Source of the DNA: Duganella radicis
GTDB lineage: Bacteria; Pseudomonadota; Gammaproteobacteria; Burkholderiales; Burkholderiaceae_D
Assembly (NCBI RefSeq): GCF_009720825.1
Contig: NZ_WNKY01000030.1
Location: 1-64,000 of the forward strand
DNA: 64,000 nucleotides
Direction of reading: 5' to 3'
A program made the position numbers and the translations under genes. Positions 8,689 to 16,990 of the stretch are shown piece by piece (the stretch's first letter is position 1; each line of letters opens with the position of its first letter). The notes beneath the pieces were generated by a model that worked only from the letters and a program-made list of their open reading frames with translations, did no database searches and had not been told where the DNA came from.

Positions 8689-8701
8689 GCCGAACTGATT
8701 G

Positions 8702-8736
8702 CTGTCGTCCGCCCGCTTGCGCGCGACAGGTTTTTT
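8702..8736 (+). terminator. trp attenuator (intrinsic terminator)
   Basis: A stem of CTGTCG (8702-8707) with CGACAG (8724-8729), extended internally by CGC/GCG, is followed at once by six T (8731-8736). It starts 14 bp after the leader peptide stop and ends 48 bp before trpE, the expected position for a trp attenuator. A competing antiterminator should exist between the Trp codons and 8713. One possible partner is 8660-8666 with 8706-8713 (one bulge), but this needs folding to confirm. Confidence 0.8.
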
Positions 8737-8784
8737 GATGCACCACTACGCTGGCACACCTCAGCCAGCGCATGGAGAGAACAC

Positions 8785-10281
8785 ATGACCGAACTCGAAT
8801 TCAAATCGTTGGCCACGGATGGCTACAACCGTATCCCCCTGATCGCGGAAGCCTTCGCCGATCTCGAAACGCCCCTCACGCTGTACCTGAAACTGGCGCA
8901 GACCCAGAACGCCGGCAAGAACACCTTCCTGCTGGAGTCGGTGGTGGGCGGCGAGCGTTTCGGCCGCTTCTCCTTCATTGGCCTGCCGGCGACCACCCTG
9001 CTGCGCACCTTCGGCAGCCGCACCGAGATCGTGAAAAACGGCGCGGTGATCGAGACCCACGAAGGCAATCCGCTGGATTTCATCGAGGCATATCAAAAAC
9101 GCTTTAAAGTGGCGATCCGCCCCGGCATGCCGCGCTTCTGCGGCGGCCTGGCCGGTTACTTCGGCTACGACACCGTGCGCCACATCGAGAAAACGCTGGC
9201 GAACACGCAGCCGAAGGATGATCTGGGCCTGCCCGACATCCAGCTGATGGTGACCGAGGAACTGGCGGTCATCGATAACCTGAGCGGCAAGCTGTATCTG
9301 ATCGTCTACGCCGACACCACCCAGCCGGAGTCCTACACCAAGGCCAAGCAGCGCCTGAAAGAGCTGCGCGTGATGCTGCGCCGTGGCGTGGAAGTACCGG
9401 TGGCCAGCGCCTCGGTACGCACCGAAGCCGTGCGCGAATTCGCCAAGGAAGACTATCTGAAAGCGGTGGCCCGCGCCCACGAATACGTGCTGGCCGGCGA
9501 CTTGATGCAGGTGCAGATCGGCCAGCGCATCCGCAAGCCGTATGTCGATTCGCCACTGAGCCTGTACCGTGCGCTGCGTTCGCTGAACCCGTCGCCATAT
9601 ATGTACTTCTACAATTTCGGCGACATGCAGATCGTCGGCGCCTCGCCGGAGATTTTGGTGCGCAACGAGACCGCGCCGGACGGCCAGAAAAAAGTCACGC
9701 TGCGCCCTATCGCCGGCACCCGCCCGCGCGGTGCGACGCCGGAACGCGACGCCGAACTGGCCAAGGAACTGCTGGCCGACCAGAAGGAAATCGCCGAACA
9801 CGTGATGCTGATCGACCTGGCGCGCAATGACCTGGGCCGCATCTCGGAAATCGGCAGCATCAAAGTGACCGACCGCCTGATCATCGAAAAATATTCGCAC
9901 GTGCAGCACATCGTCTCCAACGTCGAGGGCAAGCTGAAAGACGGCCTGTCGAATCTGGACGTGCTGCGCGCCACCTTCCCGGCCGGCACGCTGACCGGCG
10001 CGCCGAAAGTGCGCGCGATGGAAATCATCGACGAGCTGGAAATCTCCAAGCGCGGCATCTATGGCGGCGCCTGCGGCTATCTGTCGTTCGGCGGCGAGAT
10101 GGACGTGGCGATCGCGATCCGCACCGGCGTGATCAAGGACGGCAACCTGTACGTGCAGGCCGCCGCCGGCATCGTCGCCGACTCCATCGCCGAGATGGAA
10201 TGGCAGGAAACTGAACATAAGGCGCGCGCCGTGCTGCGCGCCGCCGAGCAAGTGCAAGATGGTCTGGATGGGGAGTTCTAA
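8785..10281 (+). CDS. trpE: anthranilate synthase component I
   Basis: A 498-residue chorismate-utilising enzyme: chorismate plus ammonia gives anthranilate and pyruvate, the first step of tryptophan synthesis. The N-terminal LLES motif (TFLLESVVGGERFGRFSF) is the known Trp feedback-inhibition site. The C-terminal catalytic domain shows SPSPYMYF-like (NPSPYMYFYNF), GTRPRG, DLARNDLGR and GTLTGAPKVRAMEII. RBS GGAGAG sits nine bases upstream. First gene of the attenuated trp operon; it ends one base before trpG, implying translational coupling of the two subunits. Confidence 0.98.
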   Translation: MTELEFKSLATDGYNRIPLIAEAFADLETPLTLYLKLAQTQNAGKNTFLLESVVGGERFGRFSFIGLPATTLLRTFGSRTEIVKNGAVIETHEGNPLDFIEAYQKRFKVAIRPGMPRFCGGLAGYFGYDTVRHIEKTLANTQPKDDLGLPDIQLMVTEELAVIDNLSGKLYLIVYADTTQPESYTKAKQRLKELRVMLRRGVEVPVASASVRTEAVREFAKEDYLKAVARAHEYVLAGDLMQVQIGQRIRKPYVDSPLSLYRALRSLNPSPYMYFYNFGDMQIVGASPEILVRNETAPDGQKKVTLRPIAGTRPRGATPERDAELAKELLADQKEIAEHVMLIDLARNDLGRISEIGSIKVTDRLIIEKYSHVQHIVSNVEGKLKDGLSNLDVLRATFPAGTLTGAPKVRAMEIIDELEISKRGIYGGACGYLSFGGEMDVAIAIRTGVIKDGNLYVQAAAGIVADSIAEMEWQETEHKARAVLRAAEQVQDGLDGEF

Positions 10282-10282
10282 T

Positions 10283-10846
10283 ATGCTGCTGATGATCGAC
10301 AACTACGACTCCTTCACCTACAACATCGTGCAGTACTTCGGCGAGCTGGGTGAAGACGTGCGCGTCTACCGCAATGATGAAATCACCATCGCGGAGATCG
10401 AGGCGCTGAATCCGGACCACATCTGCATTTCGCCGGGACCGAAAGACCCGTCGCAAGCCGGTATCTCCATCGAAGTGCTCAGGCACTTCGCCGGCAAGAA
10501 GCCGATTCTGGGCGTGTGCCTTGGCCACCAGGCCATCGGCGAGGCGTTCGGCGGCAAAATCATCCGCGCCAAGCAGGTCATGCATGGCAAAACTTCTTTA
10601 ATCGCGCATACGGGCGTGGGCGTCTTCAAGGACATCCCCTCTCCCTTCACAGTGATCCGGTATCACTCGTTGGCCATCGAGCGTAGCTCGCTGCCGTCCT
10701 GCCTCGAAGTGACGGCATGGACCGACGACGGTGAAATCATGGGCGTGCGCCACAAGGAATACGACATCGAGGGCGTGCAGTTCCACCCCGAGTCGATCCT
10801 GTCGGAACACGGCCACCAACTGTTGAAGAACTTCCTCGTACGCTGA
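10283..10846 (+). CDS. trpG: anthranilate synthase component II (glutamine amidotransferase)
   Basis: A 187-residue class I glutamine amidotransferase that hydrolyses glutamine and feeds ammonia to TrpE. It may also serve p-aminobenzoate synthase, as in many single-copy bacteria. The class I triad is visible: Cys in GVCLGHQAIG, and His/Glu in VQFHPESIL. The N terminus LLMIDNYDSFTYN is typical. The start at 10283 follows GGGGAG and lies one base after the trpE stop. Confidence 0.98.
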   Translation: MLLMIDNYDSFTYNIVQYFGELGEDVRVYRNDEITIAEIEALNPDHICISPGPKDPSQAGISIEVLRHFAGKKPILGVCLGHQAIGEAFGGKIIRAKQVMHGKTSLIAHTGVGVFKDIPSPFTVIRYHSLAIERSSLPSCLEVTAWTDDGEIMGVRHKEYDIEGVQFHPESILSEHGHQLLKNFLVR

Positions 10847-10863
10847 TTAAAGAAGGAAAAGCC

Positions 10864-11901
10864 ATGCCTATCACCCATCAAGAAGCACTGCTGCGCTGCA
10901 TCGAACACCGCGAGATTTTCCACGACGAGATGCTGCACCTGTTCCGCCAGATCATGTCGGGCGAAATGTCGCCGACCATGGTGGCCGCCCTGACCATGGG
11001 CCTGCGCGTGAAAAAAGAAACCATCGGCGAAATCGCCGCCGCCGCCACCGTGATGCGCGAGTTCTCCACCAAGGTGCCGATGGCCGACACCACCGGCCTG
11101 CTCGACATCGTCGGCACCGGCGGCGACGGCGCGCACACATTCAATATCTCCACCACGGCCATGTTCGTGGCGGCGGCGGCGGGCGCGCGCGTCGCCAAGC
11201 ACGGCGGCCGCAGCGTGTCGTCGTCGTCCGGCAGTGCGGACGTGATTGAATCGCTGGGCGCGAATATCAATCTGAAGCCGGAGCAGATCGCGCAATCGAT
11301 CGCGCAGACCGGCATCGGCTTCATGTTCGCGCCCAACCACCATGCCGCCATGAAGCACGTGGCGCCGGTGCGCAAGGAACTAGGCGTGCGTTCCATCTTC
11401 AATATTCTGGGTCCGCTGACCAATCCGGCCGGCGCACCGAATATTCTGATGGGCGTATTCCACGCCGATCTGGTTGGTATTCAGGTGCGCGTGCTGCAAC
11501 GCCTGGGCGCGCAGCATGCCATCGTCGTCTACGGCAAGGACAATATGGACGAGGTGTCGCTGGGCGCCTCCACCATGGTCGGTGAGCTGATCGACGGCGA
11601 GATCCGCGAGTATGAAATCCATCCGGAAGATTTCGGCATGTCGATGATCGCCAGCCGCAATCTGCGCGTGGCCGATGCGGCCGAGTCCAAACAGCGCATG
11701 ATGGAAGCGCTGCGCGGCGAGCCGGGTGCGGCCTACGATATCGTCTCGCTGAATGCCGGCACGGCGCTGTACGCAGCCGGTGTGGCCAGTTCGATTGAAG
11801 ATGGCTTGAAGCGCGCACGCGAAGCGATTCATTCCGGCGCCGCGCTGCGCAAGATCGAGCAATTCGTCGAAGTCACCCAGTCGCTCGGCAAGGGGAGCTG
11901 A
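10864..11901 (+). CDS. trpD: anthranilate phosphoribosyltransferase
   Basis: A 345-residue enzyme transferring the phosphoribosyl group of PRPP to anthranilate. The PRPP and metal site is seen in DIVGTGGDGAHTFNIST and the KHGGRSVSSSSGSADVIE loop, with the second metal motif at DEVSLG. RBS GAAGGAAAA upstream. Ends two bases before the embedded exporter gene. Confidence 0.98.
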   Translation: MPITHQEALLRCIEHREIFHDEMLHLFRQIMSGEMSPTMVAALTMGLRVKKETIGEIAAAATVMREFSTKVPMADTTGLLDIVGTGGDGAHTFNISTTAMFVAAAAGARVAKHGGRSVSSSSGSADVIESLGANINLKPEQIAQSIAQTGIGFMFAPNHHAAMKHVAPVRKELGVRSIFNILGPLTNPAGAPNILMGVFHADLVGIQVRVLQRLGAQHAIVVYGKDNMDEVSLGASTMVGELIDGEIREYEIHPEDFGMSMIASRNLRVADAAESKQRMMEALRGEPGAAYDIVSLNAGTALYAAGVASSIEDGLKRAREAIHSGAALRKIEQFVEVTQSLGKGS

Positions 11902-11903
11902 CC

Positions 11904-12560
11904 ATGTTCGGCATCCATGACCTGACGCTGTTTATCATCTCGGGCCTGCTGCTGAACATCATGCCCGGTCCCGATTCGCTGCTGATCATGACGCGCAGCG
12001 CCACCCAGGGCTGGCGCGCCGGTTCGGCCGCCGCGCTGGGCATCGGCGCCGGCACCATGGTGCACATCTTCGCGGCGGCGCTGGGCCTGTCGGCCGTGCT
12101 GTCCACCTCCGCCGCCGCTTTCACGGTGGTGAAATGGATAGGCGCGGCCTACATCGTCTACATGGGCGTCGGCATGCTGCGCGCCAAACTGCGCGACGGC
12201 AGCGCCGCTGATGCGGACGCCGATGTCGTCGCACGCGCCGCCCAGCCGCTGGCCTGGCGCAAAATCTTCTTCCAGGGCTTTCTGACCAATGTGCTGAATC
12301 CCAAAGTGGCGCTGTTCTTCCTGGCGTTTGTGCCGCAGTTTATCGCGGCGGACTCCAGCAACAAGCCGCTGGCCTTCATCATCCTGGGCGCGATCTTTAA
12401 TTTTAACGGCATGCTGTATTGCCACGGCCTTGCCCTCTTCACCGCCTTCGCCAGCACGCGCCTGAACATCAAGCCGCTGGTGTCGCTGTGGCTGAACCGC
12501 ACCATGGGCGGCCTGTTCCTGGCCCTCGGCGTGCGCCTTGCACTCTCGGAGCAACGTTAA
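11904..12560 (+). CDS. LysE/RhtB-family amino-acid exporter embedded in the trp operon
   Basis: A 218-residue inner-membrane protein with about six hydrophobic segments. The LysE signature is at the N terminus (LNIMPGPDSLLIMTRSATQGWRAG) and the second conserved block is FFQGFLTNVLNPKVALFFLAFVPQF. The family exports amino acids or related compounds by proton exchange. Its ATG is two bases after the trpD stop and its TAA two bases before trpC, so it is translated as part of the trp message. This suggests a substrate tied to tryptophan or its precursors. That is an inference from position; the family alone does not define the substrate. Confidence 0.9.
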   Translation: MFGIHDLTLFIISGLLLNIMPGPDSLLIMTRSATQGWRAGSAAALGIGAGTMVHIFAAALGLSAVLSTSAAAFTVVKWIGAAYIVYMGVGMLRAKLRDGSAADADADVVARAAQPLAWRKIFFQGFLTNVLNPKVALFFLAFVPQFIAADSSNKPLAFIILGAIFNFNGMLYCHGLALFTAFASTRLNIKPLVSLWLNRTMGGLFLALGVRLALSEQR

Positions 12561-12562
12561 TC

Positions 12563-13363
12563 ATGTCTGACATTCTGAATAAAATCCTCGCGGTGAAAGC
12601 CGACGAAGTCGCCGCCGCCAAAAAACACCGCAGCTTCGCCAGCCTGCGCGACGAGGTGGAATCCAACACCGAACTGCGCGCCGGCCTGCGCGGCTTTGAA
12701 GCCAGCCTGCGCGCCAAAATCAACGCCGGCAAGCCGGGCGTGATCACCGAAATCAAGAAGGCGTCGCCATCGAAAGGCGTGATCCGCGCCGACTTCCGCC
12801 CGGCAGAAATCGCCGCCACCTACGAAGCCAATGGCTCCGCGTGCCTGTCGGTGCTGACCGACGAGCAGTTCTTCCAGGGTTCGGTGGCGTACTTGCAGCA
12901 GGCGCGCGGCGCCTGCTCGCTGCCGGTGCTGCGCAAGGACTTCATGATCGACATCTACCAGATCTACGAAGCGCGGGCGATGGGCGCCGATGCCATTCTG
13001 CTGATCGTGTCGGCGCTGGATCACGGCCTGATGGCGGAAATGGAAGCCGTGGCCCACGAACTGGGGATGGACGTGCTGGTGGAAACCCACGATGGCGACG
13101 AGCTGACTGCCGCGCTGAAGCTGAAAACCCGTCTGGTGGGCGTCAACAACCGCAATCTGCGCACTTTCGAGGTATCGCTGCAAAACACCCTCGGCCTGCT
13201 GGACCGCATGCCAGTCGATAAGCTGGTGATCACCGAATCCGGCATCCTGACTCCGGCCGATGTCAAAACCATGCGCGACGCCAACGTGCATGCCTTCCTG
13301 GTCGGCGAAGCGTTTATGCGCGCGCCCGATCCTGGTGCCGAGCTGGCACGCCTGTTCCAGTAA
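12563..13363 (+). CDS. trpC: indole-3-glycerol phosphate synthase
   Basis: A 266-residue TIM-barrel enzyme that cyclises CdRP to indole-3-glycerol phosphate. Diagnostic segments: ITEIKKASPSKGVIR (catalytic Lys), LSVLTDEQFFQGS, VLRKDFMIDIYQIYEARAMGADAILLI, GVNNRNLRTFEV and ITESGILTPADV. The ATG at 12563 gives the usual N terminus; earlier in-frame starts would run into the exporter gene. Its last 50 bp overlap, on the other strand, the 3' end of the diguanylate cyclase gene. trpF, trpB and trpA are not in the window. Confidence 0.98.
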   Translation: MSDILNKILAVKADEVAAAKKHRSFASLRDEVESNTELRAGLRGFEASLRAKINAGKPGVITEIKKASPSKGVIRADFRPAEIAATYEANGSACLSVLTDEQFFQGSVAYLQQARGACSLPVLRKDFMIDIYQIYEARAMGADAILLIVSALDHGLMAEMEAVAHELGMDVLVETHDGDELTAALKLKTRLVGVNNRNLRTFEVSLQNTLGLLDRMPVDKLVITESGILTPADVKTMRDANVHAFLVGEAFMRAPDPGAELARLFQ

Positions 13364-14510
13364 AAGCCGCATCCGGCGCGATCTCATAGCGGTCGCGCCC
13401 TCTTTCCTTAGCGCAATATAACGCCTTGTCGGCGCGGACCAGGATGCCATCCAGGCTTTCCTCCGCGCTGGTCTGGCAGGCCACGCCGACGCTGACCGTG
13501 TACGACGGCACGTCCGGACGCGGCGCACGCAGCGCCGTCTGGATGCGCTCGGTGATATGCAGCGCCCGGTCCAGGCCGGTGGCCGGCAGCAGCACCACAA
13601 ATTCCTCGCCGCCAAAACGCGCCAGATGATCGGACGCGCGCAAGGCCTTGGCGATTACCTGCGCCACATCGATTAATACGCGGTCGCCAACGGCATGGCC
13701 GTGGCAGTCGTTGATTTTTTTAAAGTAATCGATATCGATATTCAGCATGGTCATGAATGTGCCTTCGCGACGCATCAAGGCATGCTCTTTGGCATAGATA
13801 TCGGCGAACCCACGGCGATTTAATACCTCGGTTAATGGATCGAGCGTGGAACGTCTTTCCAATATGGTTTGCAGACGGCGCGTGCACACCGTCATGAATC
13901 CCACCGTCATCAGCAGAATCATGAAATGACCGGTGGCCAGGTAAATACTCTGAAATGGGCCAATCGCCAGCAAATTAATATGGGCCTCACCATTTATTGA
14001 AGCTAACACGCCGCGTGTTAATACCACCAAAGCCTGCACTATCATTAATGCCCGGAAAAATCGGGTTGAAAAATGCGGCTCGCCGTGCTTCCAGATTAGA
14101 TAAATCAGGCGCAAGTAGAATATCGACGCCAGATAAGAGAACGCCGCTACCCGATAACTGAAATTCGGCACGAAGATCAGCCAATAGCCGATCGTCAGCA
14201 TGCTCACCAGCCAAATGCCGTGAAATAGCATCCACGATGGGCGCAGCTCGTAAAACTTTTCTGTACCGATCAGCATAAACCCCAGTGCCCAGATCAGCAC
14301 CGAATTCGCACACATTTTGGGGATATACGTGCTGTCACCCAGGTTATAAAACATGGCCCCGGCCACTAGCAACAACAAGCCGAATGACCATTCGCGCATG
14401 CCTTGAATCTCCTTGGGGAAACTCAGGTGCGCGGAATACAGCACGACACTCATGGCGCCGGCCATCAGGGTCGCCATCACGATGACGGTGGAGGGGTCGA
14501 GCAAAATCAC
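13314..14510 (-). CDS. membrane diguanylate cyclase (GGDEF domain)
   Basis: A 398-residue protein with a multi-helix N-terminal membrane domain (about residues 1-215, six to seven hydrophobic segments, no recognised sensor family) and a C-terminal GGDEF domain. The active-site loop is GGEEF (residues 300-304), an accepted catalytic variant. The inhibitory I-site RxxD is present as RASD (291-294), five residues ahead, so product feedback by c-di-GMP is expected. It would make c-di-GMP at the inner membrane. The last 16 codons overlap the end of trpC antisense. Confidence 0.92.
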   Translation of the reverse strand: MILLDPSTVIVMATLMAGAMSVVLYSAHLSFPKEIQGMREWSFGLLLLVAGAMFYNLGDSTYIPKMCANSVLIWALGFMLIGTEKFYELRPSWMLFHGIWLVSMLTIGYWLIFVPNFSYRVAAFSYLASIFYLRLIYLIWKHGEPHFSTRFFRALMIVQALVVLTRGVLASINGEAHINLLAIGPFQSIYLATGHFMILLMTVGFMTVCTRRLQTILERRSTLDPLTEVLNRRGFADIYAKEHALMRREGTFMTMLNIDIDYFKKINDCHGHAVGDRVLIDVAQVIAKALRASDHLARFGGEEFVVLLPATGLDRALHITERIQTALRAPRPDVPSYTVSVGVACQTSAEESLDGILVRADKALYCAKERGRDRYEIAPDAAFTGTGVPARHQDRARA

Positions 14511-14564
14511 TATGTATGCCAGTTTTGAGCTTTTACGTGCTAAAAATTAGCATGAGTGTAACGT

Positions 14565-14593
14565 AAAAAAAAGCCGCGCCATAGGGGCGCGGC
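14565..14593 (-). terminator. intrinsic terminator after the M61 peptidase gene
   Basis: On the minus strand an 8-bp perfect stem GCCGCGCC / GGCGCGGC (14593-14586 with 14580-14573, five-base loop) is followed by eight T (14572-14565). It begins 16 bp after the stop of the M61 gene and ends the molybdo-hydroxylase/M61 operon. Confidence 0.85.
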
Positions 14594-14608
14594 TGTTTTG
14601 AGAAAAAT

Positions 14609-16423
14609 TTACCGGCTTGCACTTGGTCGAAGCGGGCCAGTCGATTTCCTGGCCGACGCTTCCAGACTCAGGGTAATGCCGGGAACGCGCTCGCCTTGCA
14701 GAGTTAAATCGAAGACCATTAATTCGTCGCGGCGGAAGGCATGGACTTCCACCGCATCGCCAACAACATAGCGCGACAGCAGATTATCCAGATTGGTGGC
14801 AGTTACGCGCAAGCCATCGACTGCAATCAGAATATCGCCGGCCGATAATCCGGCGCGGTGAGCAGCGCCATTTTCATGGACGGCAGACAGTTTGCAGTCA
14901 TTTCCATCGCGGCCGAGATTCGCATCGAAACTCGGCTTTGATGATTTACGCTCGTCATTATATTTAACGCCAAATGGCGCCAGCAATTTAGCCAGCGGCA
15001 AGTCTTCGGTGCCGCGAATGTATTTATCGAAGAAGGGCTTGAATCGGCCGCCACTAATTTCATCGAATAAGGCTTCCGCTTCGGCCGGCGTAACGCCACG
15101 GCCACCGCCGTTATAGAAATCGCGGCCATAACGCTGCCATAACGCGCGCATGACATCGTCCAGCGATTTTTTTCCACCGGTTTTAGCACGTATGCTTAAA
15201 TCCAGCGCCAAGCCAATTAAAGACCCCTTGGTGTAATAGCTGATAATCGCATTCGGTGCATTTTCATCCTGGCGATAATATTTACCCCAAGCGTCAAAAC
15301 TGGAATCGGCCACGCTTTGCTTGGTACGTCCGCTGCCGCGCAATACGCTGCCTACGGTCTTGCCCAGCAATTTGAAATAAGCCGGCTCAGTGATCAGGCC
15401 GGCGCGCACCAACATCAAATCGTCGTAATAACTGGTGAAACCTTCGAACAGCCACAATAGCGGCGAGTAATTCTCGACTTGCAGGTTATAAGGGGCAAAC
15501 GCGGCCGGCTTAATGCGCTTCACATTCCAGGTATGGAAGTATTCGTGGCTGCACAGGCCGAGGTATTGCAGGTAACCGTCGCTGATTTCCTTGCCCTTGG
15601 CCGAGGCGGTCGGCAGGTCGTTGCGGTTGCAGATCAGCGCGGTCGAGGCGCGGTGTTCCAGCCCGCCGTAACCGTCCCCCACCGCCATCGTCATGAACAC
15701 ATAGCGGTCCATTGGCGCTTTTTTGGTCTTGGGCTCGAAGAAGGCGATCTGGGTCTCGCAGATTTTTTTCAGGTCGACGCTCAGGCGCGCCAGGTCCAGA
15801 TTCGGCACCCGGCCGGTGATGACGATGTCGTGCGGGACGCCATGCGCCTTGAAGGTGGCCAGCGCAAAGTCGCCCTGCTCCACCGGATGATCGATCAGTT
15901 CATCATAGTTGGAGGCGATGTAAGTGCCAAAACCATAACGTTTCGCTTTCAGTTCCGGCAGCGAGGTGGCGACGCGCCACGCCGCCGCCGCCTCGTCGGC
16001 CGGACGCTGGATGTCCACCACGTGCGCCTGTTCTTCCTGTCCCAGCACGCGCAGGAACACGCTGGTGCCGTTGAAGAAGCCATGGTTCTGGTCCAGATGC
16101 GCTGCGCGCACCGACAAATCCCAGGCGTAGACTTCATAGTGCAGCGTCAGCGGCGCCGCGCGGTCGGCCAGCGGGGCGGCCTGCCACGAGTGCTTATCCA
16201 GCTTGGTCAGCTCGACCGGCTGGCCTTTCGATTCGGCCCGGATGCGCACAATATTGCGAGAAAACTCACGGATCATGTAGCTGCCGGGGATCCACGCCGG
16301 CAGCGCGAAAATCTGTCCGCCTTCGGCCGGCGCGGCCACCGTCACCGAAACATGGAACAAGTGCGCCGCCAGATCATGGCCGACGATGGTATAGGCGATA
16401 GCCGGTTGATTTTTTTTCATCAT
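14609..16423 (-). CDS. M61-family metallopeptidase with C-terminal PDZ domain
   Basis: A 604-residue glycyl-aminopeptidase-like zinc peptidase. The catalytic HExxH is HEYFH at residues 293-297 within LCSHEYFHTWNVKRIKP, the M61 signature. A PDZ domain occupies roughly residues 505-580 (LSAVHENGAAHRAGLSAGDILIAVDGL). No signal peptide is apparent. The ATG overlaps the stop of the MocA-like gene (ATGATGA context), and a second ATG three bases in is equally possible, with AGGA upstream. It is the last gene of the molybdo-hydroxylase operon, but the family has no known link to molybdenum enzymes. Confidence 0.9.
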   Translation of the reverse strand: MMKKNQPAIAYTIVGHDLAAHLFHVSVTVAAPAEGGQIFALPAWIPGSYMIREFSRNIVRIRAESKGQPVELTKLDKHSWQAAPLADRAAPLTLHYEVYAWDLSVRAAHLDQNHGFFNGTSVFLRVLGQEEQAHVVDIQRPADEAAAAWRVATSLPELKAKRYGFGTYIASNYDELIDHPVEQGDFALATFKAHGVPHDIVITGRVPNLDLARLSVDLKKICETQIAFFEPKTKKAPMDRYVFMTMAVGDGYGGLEHRASTALICNRNDLPTASAKGKEISDGYLQYLGLCSHEYFHTWNVKRIKPAAFAPYNLQVENYSPLLWLFEGFTSYYDDLMLVRAGLITEPAYFKLLGKTVGSVLRGSGRTKQSVADSSFDAWGKYYRQDENAPNAIISYYTKGSLIGLALDLSIRAKTGGKKSLDDVMRALWQRYGRDFYNGGGRGVTPAEAEALFDEISGGRFKPFFDKYIRGTEDLPLAKLLAPFGVKYNDERKSSKPSFDANLGRDGNDCKLSAVHENGAAHRAGLSAGDILIAVDGLRVTATNLDNLLSRYVVGDAVEVHAFRRDELMVFDLTLQGERVPGITLSLEASARKSTGPLRPSASR

Positions 16424-16986
16424 AAATCCTGTTTTGTGTCGATGTCGCGCACCACGCCTTCATCGTCGACGACCACTTCGCTTACCGAGTGGCTTTTTAA
16501 AATTGCGCGCGCGCCCTGATCGCCTTCCAGCGCCAGCAGCAACGGCAGGTGATATGCACTGAAGGCGACCGGATTGCCGCGCCGTCCCTCAAACACGGGC
16601 GCCGCGATGCGCGCCCCGCGTTCTATTGTAGCGACCAACGCGCGCATGGTATCCGGCCGGACGTGCGGCATGTCGCCCAGTCCTATCAGCCAGCCTTCGG
16701 CGCCCTTGGTGTAATCGATTGCGGTGGTAAGGGATTCGGCCATGCCCAGATCGGCGGTGGCGCAGACGCGCACCTCGCAACCGAGGCGGCCCAGCAGCGC
16801 GGCGAGCTTGTCGTCGCCCTCGCGCACCACGGCCAGCACGCGCGGCAGCACGGCCAGCATATTCTTCGCGCTGGCGGCGACGACGATTTCGCCGTCGGCC
16901 AGCGTTTGCAGCAGTTTGTTTTCCACGCCGGACGGGTCGAAACGTCGACCACGTCCGGCTGCAAGCAGGATGCCGACTAAAGCCAT
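16420..16986 (-). CDS. MocA-like molybdenum-cofactor nucleotidyltransferase
   Basis: A 188-residue NTP-transferase (MobA/MocA type). The N terminus has the nucleotide loop ILLAAGRGRRF, and the metal-binding region is LIGLGDMPHV. MocA proteins attach CMP to molybdopterin to form the dinucleotide cofactor (MCD) used by xanthine-oxidase-family enzymes. The gene starts four bases after the molybdopterin subunit ends, which supports that role over MobA-type GMP transfer. It overlaps the M61 gene by 4 bp. Confidence 0.85.
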   Translation of the reverse strand: MALVGILLAAGRGRRFDPSGVENKLLQTLADGEIVVAASAKNMLAVLPRVLAVVREGDDKLAALLGRLGCEVRVCATADLGMAESLTTAIDYTKGAEGWLIGLGDMPHVRPDTMRALVATIERGARIAAPVFEGRRGNPVAFSAYHLPLLLALEGDQGARAILKSHSVSEVVVDDEGVVRDIDTKQDL

Positions 16987-16990
16987 CCGG

